Assembly (NCBI RefSeq): GCF_003023845.1
Contig: NZ_PYFT01000001.1
Coordinates: 3,472,001-3,536,000 of the forward strand
Reading direction: 5' to 3'
DNA from: Adhaeribacter arboris
GTDB taxonomy: Bacteria; Bacteroidota; Bacteroidia; Cytophagales; Hymenobacteraceae
Length of the DNA: 64,000 nt
Shown here piece by piece: positions 46,403 to 55,002 of this stretch. How positions within the stretch are numbered: position 1 is the stretch's first letter; each line of letters starts with the position of its first letter. The notes below the pieces were generated by a model. The model saw nothing but the letters and a program-made list of their open reading frames with translations. It was not told the origin of the DNA and searched no databases. Position numbers and translations under genes: made by a program.

Positions 46403-46867
46403 ATGGGTTCCTTGTTAATTTGCTTTACGGTAACATACGTTATTTATTATAATTTAAATTATGGTAAATGGTCCGTTAATAATAAGCCAAAGCCTTTATC
46501 AACTAAATTAACACCCCAAGTGAAGGCTCTATACCAGGAACTATCAGCAGCAGGAATGCAGGCAAAACTTGAGAAGTATATTAGCCAGGAGCATATCATG
46601 ACAATATCTATTCCAGAGCACAAAGTAACAATTGAAATAGACGGTAAAAAGAATATAAATAATGATTTTCTTTCTGATCTTCAGAGAACTCATTACTCCC
46701 TGGTAAACGGTTATTATACTATAAGAATACCAAACTCTTATATAAAAAGTAATTTTCCTCAGGCCGTAAATTATATTAACCGGATTATTACTTATAATGA
46801 AAAGGCTATAGAAGAAAAGAATGCGCACTTATTGGATTACTCTTTATTATTAGAAAGAGCAAGCTAA
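46403..46867 (+). CDS. Membrane-anchored protein with DUF559-like fold (tentative)
   Basis: 154 residues. One N-terminal hydrophobic helix (about 2-17) is followed by a basic linker and a soluble domain. The block ISIPEHKVTIEIDGKK (about 68-83), then DLQRTHYSLVNGYYTIRIPNSYI, resembles the DUF559/Vsr-type PD-(D/E)xK nuclease fold: a strand with a conserved E-x-D-G pair (Glu78, Asp80), an Arg, and a final R-I-x-N strand. Catalytic competence is uncertain because the first acidic residue of the motif is not clear. No restriction or defence gene is adjacent. Confidence 0.55.
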   Translation: MGSLLICFTVTYVIYYNLNYGKWSVNNKPKPLSTKLTPQVKALYQELSAAGMQAKLEKYISQEHIMTISIPEHKVTIEIDGKKNINNDFLSDLQRTHYSLVNGYYTIRIPNSYIKSNFPQAVNYINRIITYNEKAIEEKNAHLLDYSLLLERAS

Positions 46868-46942
46868 CAGAATAGTAAGCAGATTTTTATTTTTTGTTGG
46901 ATTAAAATAAATTATAACTATCTCAGAATCACTCTCACCAGC

Positions 46943-47158
46943 TTATTCGATTTCTCGGGAATGTTCATAATCCTGGAAGTCGTCCAAGTTTCTATAGCCG
47001 GGTAATTGCTTTTCCTTCGGAATCACCATCCAACCTTCCGGAAGAAAAGGTGCTGGCTCAATAGCATTTTCGGTTAACCATTGAGAATGTTGCTCTTCAG
47101 GAATATCTTTCAGACTTATAGCTTTAAACTCGTCGTAAGTTAGTTTACTTCCTTCCAT
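46943..47158 (-). CDS. Small hypothetical protein, 71 residues
   Basis: An acidic soluble protein (MEGSKLTYDEFKAISLKDIP...) rich in Glu/Asp and Pro with no membrane segment. The family is not recognised. It lies 70 bases downstream of two tiny membrane-protein genes on the same strand and may belong to the same transcript. The segment LPEGWMVIPKEKQLPGY looks folded rather than random, and the gene has normal codon use. Confidence 0.6.
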   Translation of the reverse strand: MEGSKLTYDEFKAISLKDIPEEQHSQWLTENAIEPAPFLPEGWMVIPKEKQLPGYRNLDDFQDYEHSREIE

Positions 47159-47228
47159 TAAAAAATTTTATTGGTTAGCTTTTAAGGGGAATATAATAAT
47201 TATTTGCACAAGGTGGAGTTAGTATACA

Positions 47229-47381
47229 CTAAGGATTGTTAAATTTCCTTTTTCTTCTTTTCCGATGTCTTCTCCAGAAATACCATTGATCATTATCTAA
47301 CGGGCTGAAAAAATGCTCGGGTTTTAAATAAAACCATAAGGCACAAACAGCTAGTCCTACCAGTATTACTAACCACTGCAT
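47229..47381 (-). CDS. Tiny membrane protein, 50 residues
   Basis: ATG at 47381, stop at 47229-47231. The hydrophobic helix is WLVILVGLAVCALWFYL (about 3-19), followed by an aromatic segment and a very basic tail (FWRRHRKRRKRKF). It starts 2 bases after the stop of the 58-residue gene upstream, a spacing typical of translational coupling. One transmembrane helix with the basic tail inside by the positive-inside rule. The family is unknown. Confidence 0.6.
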   Translation of the reverse strand: MQWLVILVGLAVCALWFYLKPEHFFSPLDNDQWYFWRRHRKRRKRKFNNP

Positions 47382-47383
47382 CG

Positions 47384-47560
47384 CTAGTCCTTCTTTTTCT
47401 TAGCTTCTAGTCCGTGTTTAGTCGGCATAAACTTCCGACCGTGCCTTTCTGCACTATTCTCTAAAGCAATTAAGGTTATAACAACAAAAATAACCACTAC
47501 TGCTAAAAAGACCCAAACCGTGGTTCTATGCAGCTTTAAACTAGGTCTTTTAATAGCCAT
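47384..47560 (-). CDS. Tiny membrane protein, 58 residues
   Basis: ATG at 47558-47560, stop at 47384-47386. A basic N-terminus (MAIKRPSLKLHR), one helix VWVFLAVVVIFVVITLIAL (about 15-33), and then a charged C-terminus ending AKKKKD. It is the first of a probable three-gene minus-strand unit with the 50- and 71-residue proteins. The helix, charge pattern and tight coupling support a real gene despite its size. The function is unknown; small subunits or regulators of membrane complexes often look like this. Confidence 0.6.
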   Translation of the reverse strand: MAIKRPSLKLHRTTVWVFLAVVVIFVVITLIALENSAERHGRKFMPTKHGLEAKKKKD

Positions 47561-48032
47561 GGCACTGTTATGAATGTATACTATTCTATTTAATCAGTTA
47601 TTTACTCCTACAACAGGCTACCTACCCCGCAATACCTACTCCTCTAAAACGTGGATATTAATTTTAATACGGTAAAATAAACAAGAACTTATCTAAATTT
47701 CCCTAAATCTGTTGAAGGTTAAGCTTGTATGAAGAAGTACGATTACAGTATAAGCAAGTTGCAAGGTCTGAACTAGTTGACCAACACCGCATCAATTGTA
47801 CTAATAAACCTTTCAGGCTACCTAGTTAGAAATTAAAATTCAGGTCAAAGGTTTTTCAAGCTTAAAGTTAAAAATGCATTTCAGCAAATTATATTAGCGA
47901 AGCTCTAATTACCCATTTTTGATAACCAATTTCTTTATAGCTTAGCCCCGGAACCTTGCATTATAAACGATTAACCTTACACCTATCTCTTAACCAATAA
48001 TCAAACTTTACCCCTTCTCCGCAATATTACCT
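47561..48032. other. Intergenic, promoter of the micro-operon
   Basis: 472 bases between the 58-residue gene and the stop of the next minus-strand gene. AT-rich, no further gene or clear terminator found. Confidence 0.4.
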
Positions 48033-48467
48033 TTATTCATTTTTGCCAAGAAGCCAGGAACTGGCAGAATCTAAATCTAAAAAGAATTCCAGGTTAAATC
48101 CCAGATTAGGCTTAGCAATCTCGCCAGAGTTATCTAAAATAGGTTGCCTATCTGTCATCATCAACGTTTCTGGCTGCAGTACTATGGCAAACTTCAGAAG
48201 CTTTCCTCCTTTTAGTAGAGGCCGCATTTTAGCATACATCCAGTATTGATCGGCCATGTACAGGTATTGGACTTTACGAGAATCAGTTAACCAAAACTTT
48301 GTTTTATATTCTAAAGCAATCATAATGGCTTGGCGATAGCCTTGCCGATAAGTTTCGCTAGTAGGGTGTTGCAACCAAGTAAGCCGTAGTAAAGAAGTTT
48401 CGGTATTTACACCTATTTTAAGTTTTTCATCCTCAAAAACCAAAAGCGTTGTAGAAGTATCGGTCAT
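48033..48467 (-). CDS. SpoIIAA/STAS-like protein
   Basis: 144 residues without signal peptide. The pattern of a strand, then TSETYRQGYRQAIMIALEYKTKFWLTDSRKVQ, then DQYWMYAKMRPLLKGGKLLKFAIVL, then FNLEFFLDLDSASSWLL is that of the SpoIIAA-like/STAS-related single-domain proteins common in Bacteroidota. No conserved phosphorylatable serine of anti-sigma antagonists is obvious, so the function is open. It is transcribed alone, toward the micro-operon. Confidence 0.65.
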   Translation of the reverse strand: MTDTSTTLLVFEDEKLKIGVNTETSLLRLTWLQHPTSETYRQGYRQAIMIALEYKTKFWLTDSRKVQYLYMADQYWMYAKMRPLLKGGKLLKFAIVLQPETLMMTDRQPILDNSGEIAKPNLGFNLEFFLDLDSASSWLLGKNE

Positions 48468-48677
48468 AGTTATTGCGCTATAAATTGTTTATTGTTTTAA
48501 TGGTAATTAGTCAAGCAAATACTAGTTATAATTGTTTTAACTTGAAAATTTGTTACTCTATTATTAGGTTATTCAGTTAAAAACTCGAAGAAAAATCCTG
48601 TATAAAACTTGGTTAAATGATGAAAGCAGGGATTTATGGGTAGTATTTGCTATCATCCCGCTGATAACTATAAAAAT

Positions 48678-48702
48678 AAAAAAGCACCCTTTAAGAGGAT
48701 GC
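48678..48702 (-). terminator. Terminator after tRNA-Val
   Basis: A 7-bp stem with one G-U pair (48684-48690 with 48696-48702), a 5-nt loop, and a run of T on the minus strand (A-run 48678-48683 on plus). It lies 14 bases past the tRNA 3' end. Confidence 0.7.
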
Positions 48703-48716
48703 CTTATTAGAAAAAG

Positions 48717-48791
48717 TGAGGCGTACTGGGTTCGAACCAGTGACCTCTACCCTGTCAAGGTAGCGCTCTGAACCAACTGAGCTAACACCCC
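48717..48791 (-). tRNA. tRNA-Val (anticodon GAC)
   Basis: A full cloverleaf folds on the minus strand: a 7-bp acceptor GGGGTGT with ACGCCTC (two wobble pairs), a D stem GCTC/GAGC, an anticodon stem CTACC/GGTAG around TTGACAG (anticodon bases at 48754-48756), a 5-nt variable loop, and a T arm ACTGG-TTCGAAC-CCAGT. The discriminator base is A; CCA is not encoded. It reads GUC/GUU valine codons. Confidence 0.95.
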
Positions 48792-48850
48792 ATTGGGGTA
48801 AGCAAAACTACATAATTTTAGCAGATTTACAATAAAGCAATTTAGGTATC

Positions 48851-49381
48851 CTAAACTTTCTTAGTCGGCGCAGCATTTTTAAACACCTGCGTAATTTCAG
48901 CAATTCGTTTCTGAAAACCTTCGGGTTGATGTTCTACTTCGTTTACCTGAATGGCCGCCAACATTTCCAGCACCTCCGCAGAATGCTCCGTAGAACGCCC
49001 CGTTGTACTACTCACATACCGCATAGTAGTCCAAAGCAACGATTTCAGATGCGTTCGGGTCTCGTTATACATAGAAGCTTCGATAACAATACTAGTTTCA
49101 TCGAAATGAACCAGTTGCGTTTGAATTATAATATTTTCTCCTAAGTCCGCCGGGCGCAAATAGGCAATTTGATGATTCGTAACTACCCAATTGGCCTGGT
49201 ATTTTTTAGAAAGCTCTAGCAAATTTAAAGCGTAATAGTAGCGTGTATGCTCTTCGCGCGTGTTTAAAAAGTAATCAAAGTACCGGACGTTATTTAAATG
49301 CCCCAGTACGTCACAATCCTGAAATCGGACAAAGAGTTTCGTTTCAGGTGATTTAACTATATTTTCAACACTGATTTTCAT
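48851..49381 (-). CDS. Acyl-CoA thioesterase, hotdog fold
   Basis: 176 residues. The 4HBT signature is clear: LFVRFQDCDVLGHLNNVRYFDYF, with the catalytic-type Asp at the start of the VLGHLNNVRY helix, then NHQIAYLRPADLGENIIIQTQL and RTHLKSLLWTTMRYV. It hydrolyses acyl-CoA or a related thioester; the substrate is unknown. It lies 60 bases from the tRNA on the same strand. Confidence 0.88.
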   Translation of the reverse strand: MKISVENIVKSPETKLFVRFQDCDVLGHLNNVRYFDYFLNTREEHTRYYYALNLLELSKKYQANWVVTNHQIAYLRPADLGENIIIQTQLVHFDETSIVIEASMYNETRTHLKSLLWTTMRYVSSTTGRSTEHSAEVLEMLAAIQVNEVEHQPEGFQKRIAEITQVFKNAAPTKKV

Positions 49382-49530
49382 AGAGGTAAAGTACGTATAA
49401 GAGCTTAACTAGATCAGAATTTAAAGGCAAAATAAAAGATCATTATAAACTTGGTTTATATTCTGTCTACAATCAGGCCAGGCAAGTTTTGTTTTACGCT
49501 GATACCCTTAGCTTTTAGGTACTTCTTACA

Positions 49531-49836
49531 TTAGGAAAGTTCTGTTTCCGCTTGCCGGGCTTCCACCTCAAATTTGTTCTGATAGTAACCAACTTTAATA
49601 GATTCAACTAAATAAAGCCAGAGAAATTTAAAGAAGCCGTACTGCTGGAACTGCCGGATATGACAGCACTCGTGCGCCAACCAAGCCTTATTTTTCAAAA
49701 ATACCTCTTTTGTTACCCCGCTCAGGTGAATAGATTTACCTAACACCATAGCCACATTATCCGACTTTAAAACCATCCGGGCAACACGGGCGAAACTAGA
49801 ATTCTCAACAATTTTATAATCCACTGAAAGGCACAA
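49531..49836 (-). CDS. Small HExxH metallopeptidase-like protein (DUF4157-like)
   Basis: About 101 residues with a zincin motif: WLAHECCHIRQFQQYGFFKFLWLYL, i.e. HExxH followed by helix. A second zinc ligand is likely in the FEVEARQAE helix. This resembles short DUF4157-like proteins of Bacteroidota. The start is uncertain: TTG at 49836 is weak, and an in-frame GTG at 49824 may be used. The protease activity is inferred from the motif only. Confidence 0.68.
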   Translation of the reverse strand: MCLSVDYKIVENSSFARVARMVLKSDNVAMVLGKSIHLSGVTKEVFLKNKAWLAHECCHIRQFQQYGFFKFLWLYLVESIKVGYYQNKFEVEARQAETELS

Positions 49837-50118
49837 TTAAGGGATAAATCCAAAATATGCTAATTATTTAATAGTGTATGAAAACAATAAATATATAGTA
49901 AATATTATAGTAGGATTGCACGAAAATAAGAAAATTATCTCCGCAGTATTTGGTAGTTTAAGATTTATGGCTAGTTTTAACCTATAGAAGTAAGGAAATA
50001 AACAAATTCTATACTACTTTTTTAGTTTTAAGGTTTCAAAATCAACCGTTTATTAAAAAAATATTTTTTTTGTTTACTAATTAGCGCTAAACGTATTGTA
50101 TCACTTTAAACCGATTAG

Positions 50119-50718
50119 ATGAAAAACATTATTTTAGGAAGTTGTGCTGTTGCAGCTATGAGTTTGTCCTTTTTCTTCGAACAAGTTCCAACTGATAAAA
50201 ATGCTAAATTAACTGCAATCGAAACTGCCTCAGTTCTGCCATTAAATCTACCTACTGCCCCCACTATTACACCTGCCATTAATTTTAGAGATACTCTTTA
50301 CTACAATTATTACGCGCAAACTTTAGGAGTAAAATTAAATTATTCCGAAGATAAACAATTACTGGCTACCGTAGCCGATTGGTTAGGAACGCCTTACCGC
50401 AGCGGAGCTGCCTCTAAAAAAGGCACGGATTGTTCCGGGTTTGTTACAAAAGTATACCAAGAAGTTTATGGGATTAAGTTGACACATAGTTCTCGTTCTA
50501 TGTTTCAGAGTGTAGAACGAATTAAAAAATCAGCGATTAAAGCCGGCGATTTGGTTTTTTTCCGGCGGGGACCAGGAAAACCTATTTACCACGTTGGTAT
50601 TTACCTGAACAACAATAAATTTATTCATTCGGCCAGTAATGGCGGCGTAATGGTATCTTCTTTAAACCAGGCTTATTATGCCCGTAATTATTATGCGGCC
50701 GGTCGGGTGAACATGTAA
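50119..50718 (+). CDS. NlpC/P60 (C40) cell-wall peptidase
   Basis: A 199-residue secreted peptidase: a signal-like N-terminus (MKNIILGSCAVAAMSLSFFF), then a linker and an NlpC/P60 domain (about 75-199). Catalytic Cys105 is in GTDCSGFV, and His158 is in IYHVGIYL; the third polar residue is in IHSASNGGV. It cleaves peptidoglycan stem peptides in remodelling. Monocistronic, closed by an unusually strong GC-rich terminator. Confidence 0.92.
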   Translation: MKNIILGSCAVAAMSLSFFFEQVPTDKNAKLTAIETASVLPLNLPTAPTITPAINFRDTLYYNYYAQTLGVKLNYSEDKQLLATVADWLGTPYRSGAASKKGTDCSGFVTKVYQEVYGIKLTHSSRSMFQSVERIKKSAIKAGDLVFFRRGPGKPIYHVGIYLNNNKFIHSASNGGVMVSSLNQAYYARNYYAAGRVNM

Positions 50719-50733
50719 TAAATAGTTTTGCTG

Positions 50734-50788
50734 AAACGGCCCGGGCGGCAGATACAAACTTAGTATCTGCCGCCCGGGCCGTTTTTAT
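50734..50788 (+). terminator. GC-rich terminator after NlpC/P60 gene
   Basis: A perfect 22-bp stem (50734-50755 with 50763-50784), loop of 7 nt and T5 tail. The core contains CGGCCCGGGCGGC, far more GC-rich than the surroundings. Confidence 0.9.
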
Positions 50789-51078
50789 TTAGCACTTATT
50801 TAAATTTTGAGCTACCTTTAATAAGTTATCCGTTCTGTTGTTTTGCTTCGTTTAAGTATTAAGTTTGAATTTTCAATTTTAAACTTAATACCTTTTCAAA
50901 ATTCAAAAATTAATCGGTTTTATTATTTTATAACTATTTCTGCGTATACCAGTATAAAAAAGGCACGTAAAATAAATGTAAAGTAGTGCAAGTATTAACT
51001 TATTAAATCGAACGAACTAGTTGACTGATAGCACAAATTATTTTAACTGCAACCTATTTAGTTTCAACAAATAAAACT
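50789..51078. other. AT-rich spacer before DUF1232 gene
   Basis: With the terminator, about 360 bases without a gene. No other structure recognised. Confidence 0.35.
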
Positions 51079-51882
51079 ATGGAAAATCAAATGAATACTG
51101 GTCAGAAAATTTCTGAATCAACTATTTTTAAAAACATTTTATCTAAAGCCGAAGAATATTTAAAAAAACCGCTCCGGGTAAAAAAACTTCTGAACGATGC
51201 TTACGCAAAAGCCAGCCAGAAAAAAGATGTAGGTACTATTGCGCACGAAGTTTGGGAAAGTCTTCAGATATTATCGCGCATGATTAAAGCTGCGGTTACC
51301 GGCGAGTATACCGGCATTCCGACGAGTACCTTAGTGGGAGGCATTGCGGTGTTGCTTTACTTTTTATCGCCTATTGATTTTGTACCGGATTTTATACCGG
51401 TGCTGGGCCTTTTAGATGATGCGGCTTTGTTAGCCTGGTTTATGACCAGCATAAAATCTGAAATGGATAAATTTGAAGAATGGGAAAAAGGAAACCAGGC
51501 GCAAACCATTCAGAACGCGATGATGAGCAGTAATCAACCGGTAGACACTTCTGCTAATTCGCCTAAGTACAGTTCCACTTATAGTAATACCGATACCGAC
51601 AATCGGTCTTTTAGCGGTAGCCAGGCTACCGGAGGAGAAATTAACTCTTCCCCGCAAAAACGGAACGAAGATGGTACGCTTAAAAACGATGATGAAAAAC
51701 TGGTAGTAAAAGATTTTGCTGCCCACGATTTACCTACTGAAAGCAATACTCCGGACGATTCCGCTATCAGAGTTCCCTCGGCAGGAATTGGTGAACCCAA
51801 CGTGCGAGCTGCCACTACTGATAGTACCCGTTTGCCCAACTCCAACGACGACGACCGGAAAGCGGGAGGCAACGTGCGCTAA
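51079..51882 (+). CDS. YkvA family (DUF1232) protein with long disordered tail
   Basis: 267 residues. The DUF1232 core lies at about 60-130 (RMIKAAVTGEYTGIPTSTLV and LYFLSPIDFVPDFIPVLGLLDDAALLAW, the family hallmark). It is preceded by a helical segment. Residues about 150-267 are low-complexity, Ser/Thr/Asn/Asp-rich and predicted disordered. Probably membrane-associated by one or two helices; the function of YkvA proteins is unknown. Monocistronic, with its own terminator. Confidence 0.88.
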   Translation: MENQMNTGQKISESTIFKNILSKAEEYLKKPLRVKKLLNDAYAKASQKKDVGTIAHEVWESLQILSRMIKAAVTGEYTGIPTSTLVGGIAVLLYFLSPIDFVPDFIPVLGLLDDAALLAWFMTSIKSEMDKFEEWEKGNQAQTIQNAMMSSNQPVDTSANSPKYSSTYSNTDTDNRSFSGSQATGGEINSSPQKRNEDGTLKNDDEKLVVKDFAAHDLPTESNTPDDSAIRVPSAGIGEPNVRAATTDSTRLPNSNDDDRKAGGNVR

Positions 51883-51906
51883 CCTAAAGAATTTAAAAAA
51901 TATTTT

Positions 51907-51938
51907 AAAACCACTTCCTGAACCGAAGTGGTTTTTTT
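51907..51938 (+). terminator. Terminator after YkvA-family gene
   Basis: An 11-bp stem AAAACCACTTC (51907-51917) with its complement at 51925-51935, 7-nt loop, and a run of eight T. Confidence 0.9.
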
Positions 51939-52036
51939 TGTTTCTGATTAGAAACGAGTTCCGACCTTTTAGCTGGAACTTTACTTGTCTTTTTGGGCAG
52001 GTTATGTAACTTTGGTAACTAACCATCCTAATAATT

Positions 52037-52780
52037 GTGCCGTCTTCAAAACCACCTATTTCATCCGTTCGAGTTCATGTAGAAGAAATTGGTACCGTTT
52101 TATTCGAACGTAGCGCCAAAGCAAAACGCATTAGTATTCGTATTAAACCTTTAGAGGGAGTGCGGGTAGCCATGCCTCCCTGCGTAAGTTTTGAAAAAGC
52201 CCAGGAGTTTTTACTCAGCAAAAAAGAATGGATAAAACACCACCTGCAAAACATAAAAACTCAGGAAAATAAACGCACCATTTACAATCAACAATCGTCT
52301 TTCCGCACGTTTAATCACACGTTGCACTTACAAGCAGTACCGGCCAGTTTCCGTCTTAAAGCCCGGATTACGGATAACACCTTACTGGTAACGTACCCGG
52401 CGCATAAATCAGAAGAAGAGGAAGAAGTACAGCAATTTATCCGGCAAGCCATAGAAGCCACTTATCGCCTGGAAGCTAAGGCGTATTTACCTGGTCGGGT
52501 AGCTTTTTTTGCCCGCAAGTTTGGATTTACCTACAACAAAGTAGTTATAAAAAATACCAGCACCCGTTGGGGCAGTTGCTCCGCCGTAAATAACATAAAT
52601 TTAAATCTTCACCTGATGCGGCTACCAGAACCTTTGCGCGATTACGTAATTCTACACGAACTAGCCCATACCGTTGAAAAAAACCACGGCCCTCGTTTCT
52701 GGGCCTTGCTCGACCGGATCAGTGGCAATGCCCGCTACTTAGACAAACAAATGAAAAACTACCGGGTAGCTATCTTTTAA
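52037..52780 (+). CDS. YgjP/M48-like metal-dependent hydrolase
   Basis: A 247-residue YgjP/DUF45-type zincin with a GTG start (MPSSKPP...). The family blocks are present: RISIRIKPLEGVRVAMP near the N-terminus, the NTSTRWGSCS motif, and the zinc site YVILHELAHTVEKNHGPRFW with His207, Glu208 and His211. It contains a Glu-rich insert (KSEEEEEVQQF). Homologues occur near restriction and repair genes, but no such neighbour is present here. Cytoplasmic. Confidence 0.88.
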   Translation: MPSSKPPISSVRVHVEEIGTVLFERSAKAKRISIRIKPLEGVRVAMPPCVSFEKAQEFLLSKKEWIKHHLQNIKTQENKRTIYNQQSSFRTFNHTLHLQAVPASFRLKARITDNTLLVTYPAHKSEEEEEVQQFIRQAIEATYRLEAKAYLPGRVAFFARKFGFTYNKVVIKNTSTRWGSCSAVNNINLNLHLMRLPEPLRDYVILHELAHTVEKNHGPRFWALLDRISGNARYLDKQMKNYRVAIF

Positions 52781-52979
52781 GCCGGTTTCAAACTATTTCT
52801 TGCCTTGGTTATTATTCGACCTAAAAGTCAGGTTAGTACTATAACTACATTCAAATAGGGCTATCTTAATTGGCTTTTAACACCTTCCTGTCCAAACTAA
52901 AAGCTTTCTCCTGAATGCTCGATTCTTTAACTTGTAGTGGTACTTGTTGGAAATAAATAGCTGCGCTAGTCCGCAATAA

Positions 52980-53658
52980 TTAGAAAAAGCCGCTGGATCA
53001 GCTGCAGCCAAGTTAATCCGGCAAATTCTGGTCGAAAAAGGTGCTGCTAGCATAATTTTGGTTACTGGCACCAGTCAGTTCGAAACTTTGAGTCAATTAA
53101 TTACCGGGCCGGGTATAGACTGGAGCCAAATAACTAAGCTCCACCTGGATGAGTACATTGGCTTATCCGAATTGTCACCGGCCCGTTTCCGCAAATACCT
53201 GAAAGAACGTTTTATAGCCCAAGTTCTTGAATTAAAAACTGCTAACCTGGTAAATGGGGAAGCTGACCCGCAAGCAGAATGTGAACGATTAGGAAATTTA
53301 ATCCGGAATAACTTGGCGGAGGTAACTTTAATTAGAATTAGAGAAAATAGGTATATTGCTTTTAATGGCCCACCCGCCGATATGGAAACAGATCAGTCCT
53401 ACCTTATTATATAACTAGATGAGCTTTGCCGCCGGCAACAATTTGGCGAAGGCTGGTTTAAGTCTATGGACGAGGTTCCTCAGCAAGCCATTAGTATGTC
53501 GGTAAAGCAAATTATGAAATCGAAATACATTATTTGCTCCGTAGCCGATATCCGGAAAGCAGAAGCCGTTTAGCAATGTATATCCTGCCTCCATTCTGCC
53601 AAACCATCCGGATTGTAAACTTTTTCTGGATCGGGCATCGGCAGCTCTGCTTATCTAA
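52980..53658 (+). pseudogene. Degraded glucosamine-6-phosphate deaminase (nagB-like)
   Basis: A nagB-type coding remnant. Translation gives EKAAGSAAAKLIRQILVEKG, LHLDEYIGLSELSPARF, then RIRENRYIAFN where functional enzymes have G-x-G-E-D/N-x-H-I-A-F-N, so the catalytic His and glycines are lost. An in-frame TAA is at 53412-53414, after which homologous sequence continues ([33 protein letters not shown]), followed by another stop, a small deletion, and a last piece (YPASILPNHPDCKLFLDRAS). There is no start codon. NagB isomerises and deaminates glucosamine-6-phosphate, so this locus once served amino-sugar catabolism. Confidence 0.85.
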
Positions 53659-53747
53659 CAAAGCCGGAAAATCCGGAACAGGCCAGTTAGTTTATCATTA
53701 GAAAAGAGTAACTTTAGAATAAAGATTTACAGTCATCTCAACCCTCC

Positions 53748-54782
53748 ATGCAAGAAAATTATAATAGGCGAAAGTTTATAAAATCGGCAACGGCAGCCGG
53801 CCTTAGTCTAGGATTCGGATTAAAAACTACATCTGGCTTAAGTTTAGATAATATCGTTCCGAAAGGAAAAAGAGTTGGAATTATTGGTTTAGATACCTCG
53901 CACAGTACCGCTTTTACCAAAGCACTGAACAGCCCAAATGCTAAGCCCGAGTTTGAGGGTTACCGGGTAGTTGCCGCCTACCCGAAAGGCAGTAACGATA
54001 TAGAATCGAGTACCAAACGCATACCGGAATACACCGAAGAAGTTAAAAAATACAACGTTAAAATTGTTGATTCCATTAAAAAACTGTTGCAGGAAGTGGA
54101 TGTTGTGCTGCTGGAAACCAACGACGGCCGGCCACATCTGGAGCAAGTCCTTCCCGTTCTGAAAGCTGGTAAACGAGTATTTATTGATAAACCGATTGCA
54201 GGTTCTTTAAAGGATACTGTTGCCATTTTTGAAGCCGCCAAACAATATAAAGTACCGGTTTTTTCTTCGTCTTCTTTACGGTACTTAGCCAGTGCGCAGG
54301 AAGTAGTGCAAGGCAAAATCGGGAAAGTTTTGGGGGCCGATACGTACAGCCCGGCAACTTTAGAAAAAACGCATCCGGATTTATTCTGGTACGGCATTCA
54401 CGGCGTAGAAACCCTTTTTACCGTTATGGGTACCGGCTGCAAAAGCGTAGTTCGCTACTCTACCGATAGTACCGAATTAGTAGTAGGCACCTGGCAGGAC
54501 AACCGGATCGGAACTTTCCGGGGTACCCGCACTGGTACCCACGATTACGGCGGCACCGTTTTCGGCGAAAAAGGCAATGTAGCGCTGGGTCCTTACGCCG
54601 GCTACGATGGTTTATTGGTTCAGATTATTAAATTCTTCCAGACCGGCCAAGCTCCGGTAACACCCGAAGAAACCATAGAAATTTACGCTTTCATGGAATC
54701 GGCCGACGAAAGCAAGCGTCAGGGAGGGCAGTCCGTTACTTTAGAGAGTGTACTGCAAAAAGCAAGAGCGGTTAAAGGTTAA
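53748..54782 (+). CDS. Gfo/Idh/MocA family oxidoreductase, Tat-exported
   Basis: 344 residues. A twin-arginine signal (NRRKFIKSATAAGLSLGFG) is followed by an NAD(P)-binding Rossmann start (KRVGIIGLDTSHSTAF), the FIDKPIAGSL catalytic-lysine motif, and an alpha/beta substrate domain (YGIHGVETLFTVMGTG, FGEKGNVALGPYAG). The protein is intact and lies 90 bases after the dead nagB-like gene. It probably acts on a sugar or sugar acid in the periplasm (inference). Confidence 0.9.
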   Translation: MQENYNRRKFIKSATAAGLSLGFGLKTTSGLSLDNIVPKGKRVGIIGLDTSHSTAFTKALNSPNAKPEFEGYRVVAAYPKGSNDIESSTKRIPEYTEEVKKYNVKIVDSIKKLLQEVDVVLLETNDGRPHLEQVLPVLKAGKRVFIDKPIAGSLKDTVAIFEAAKQYKVPVFSSSSLRYLASAQEVVQGKIGKVLGADTYSPATLEKTHPDLFWYGIHGVETLFTVMGTGCKSVVRYSTDSTELVVGTWQDNRIGTFRGTRTGTHDYGGTVFGEKGNVALGPYAGYDGLLVQIIKFFQTGQAPVTPEETIEIYAFMESADESKRQGGQSVTLESVLQKARAVKG

Positions 54783-54840
54783 AATCAACCTTTTAGGTGG
54801 AGATTTTACTATTTAGTTCTGGCAAATTATATAACTAGTG

Positions 54841-55002
54841 AGAGCATGTTTAAATTTTAATGTGTGTTGATTCATCCATTTAAGCCTTTTTAGAAATGTT
54901 ACTAAAATTTAAGCTCTATTAGGGAGATTTATGAAAATATAATCATCAACAAAAATTAACTTACTTCTGATTATCAGCAAGTTAAAAATTTAAACATGCT
55001 CT
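54841..55002. mobile_element. MITE-like element with 18-bp terminal inverted repeats
   Basis: A 162-bp AT-rich segment bounded by perfect inverted repeats AGAGCATGTTTAAATTTT (54841-54858) and its complement (54985-55002). It has no coding capacity. The first 14 bases of the terminal repeat recur alone at 57408-57421. The right end abuts the first codon of a broken secreted-protein gene. No clear target duplication was found. The element type (IS-derived non-autonomous) is inferred from the terminal repeats. Confidence 0.6.
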
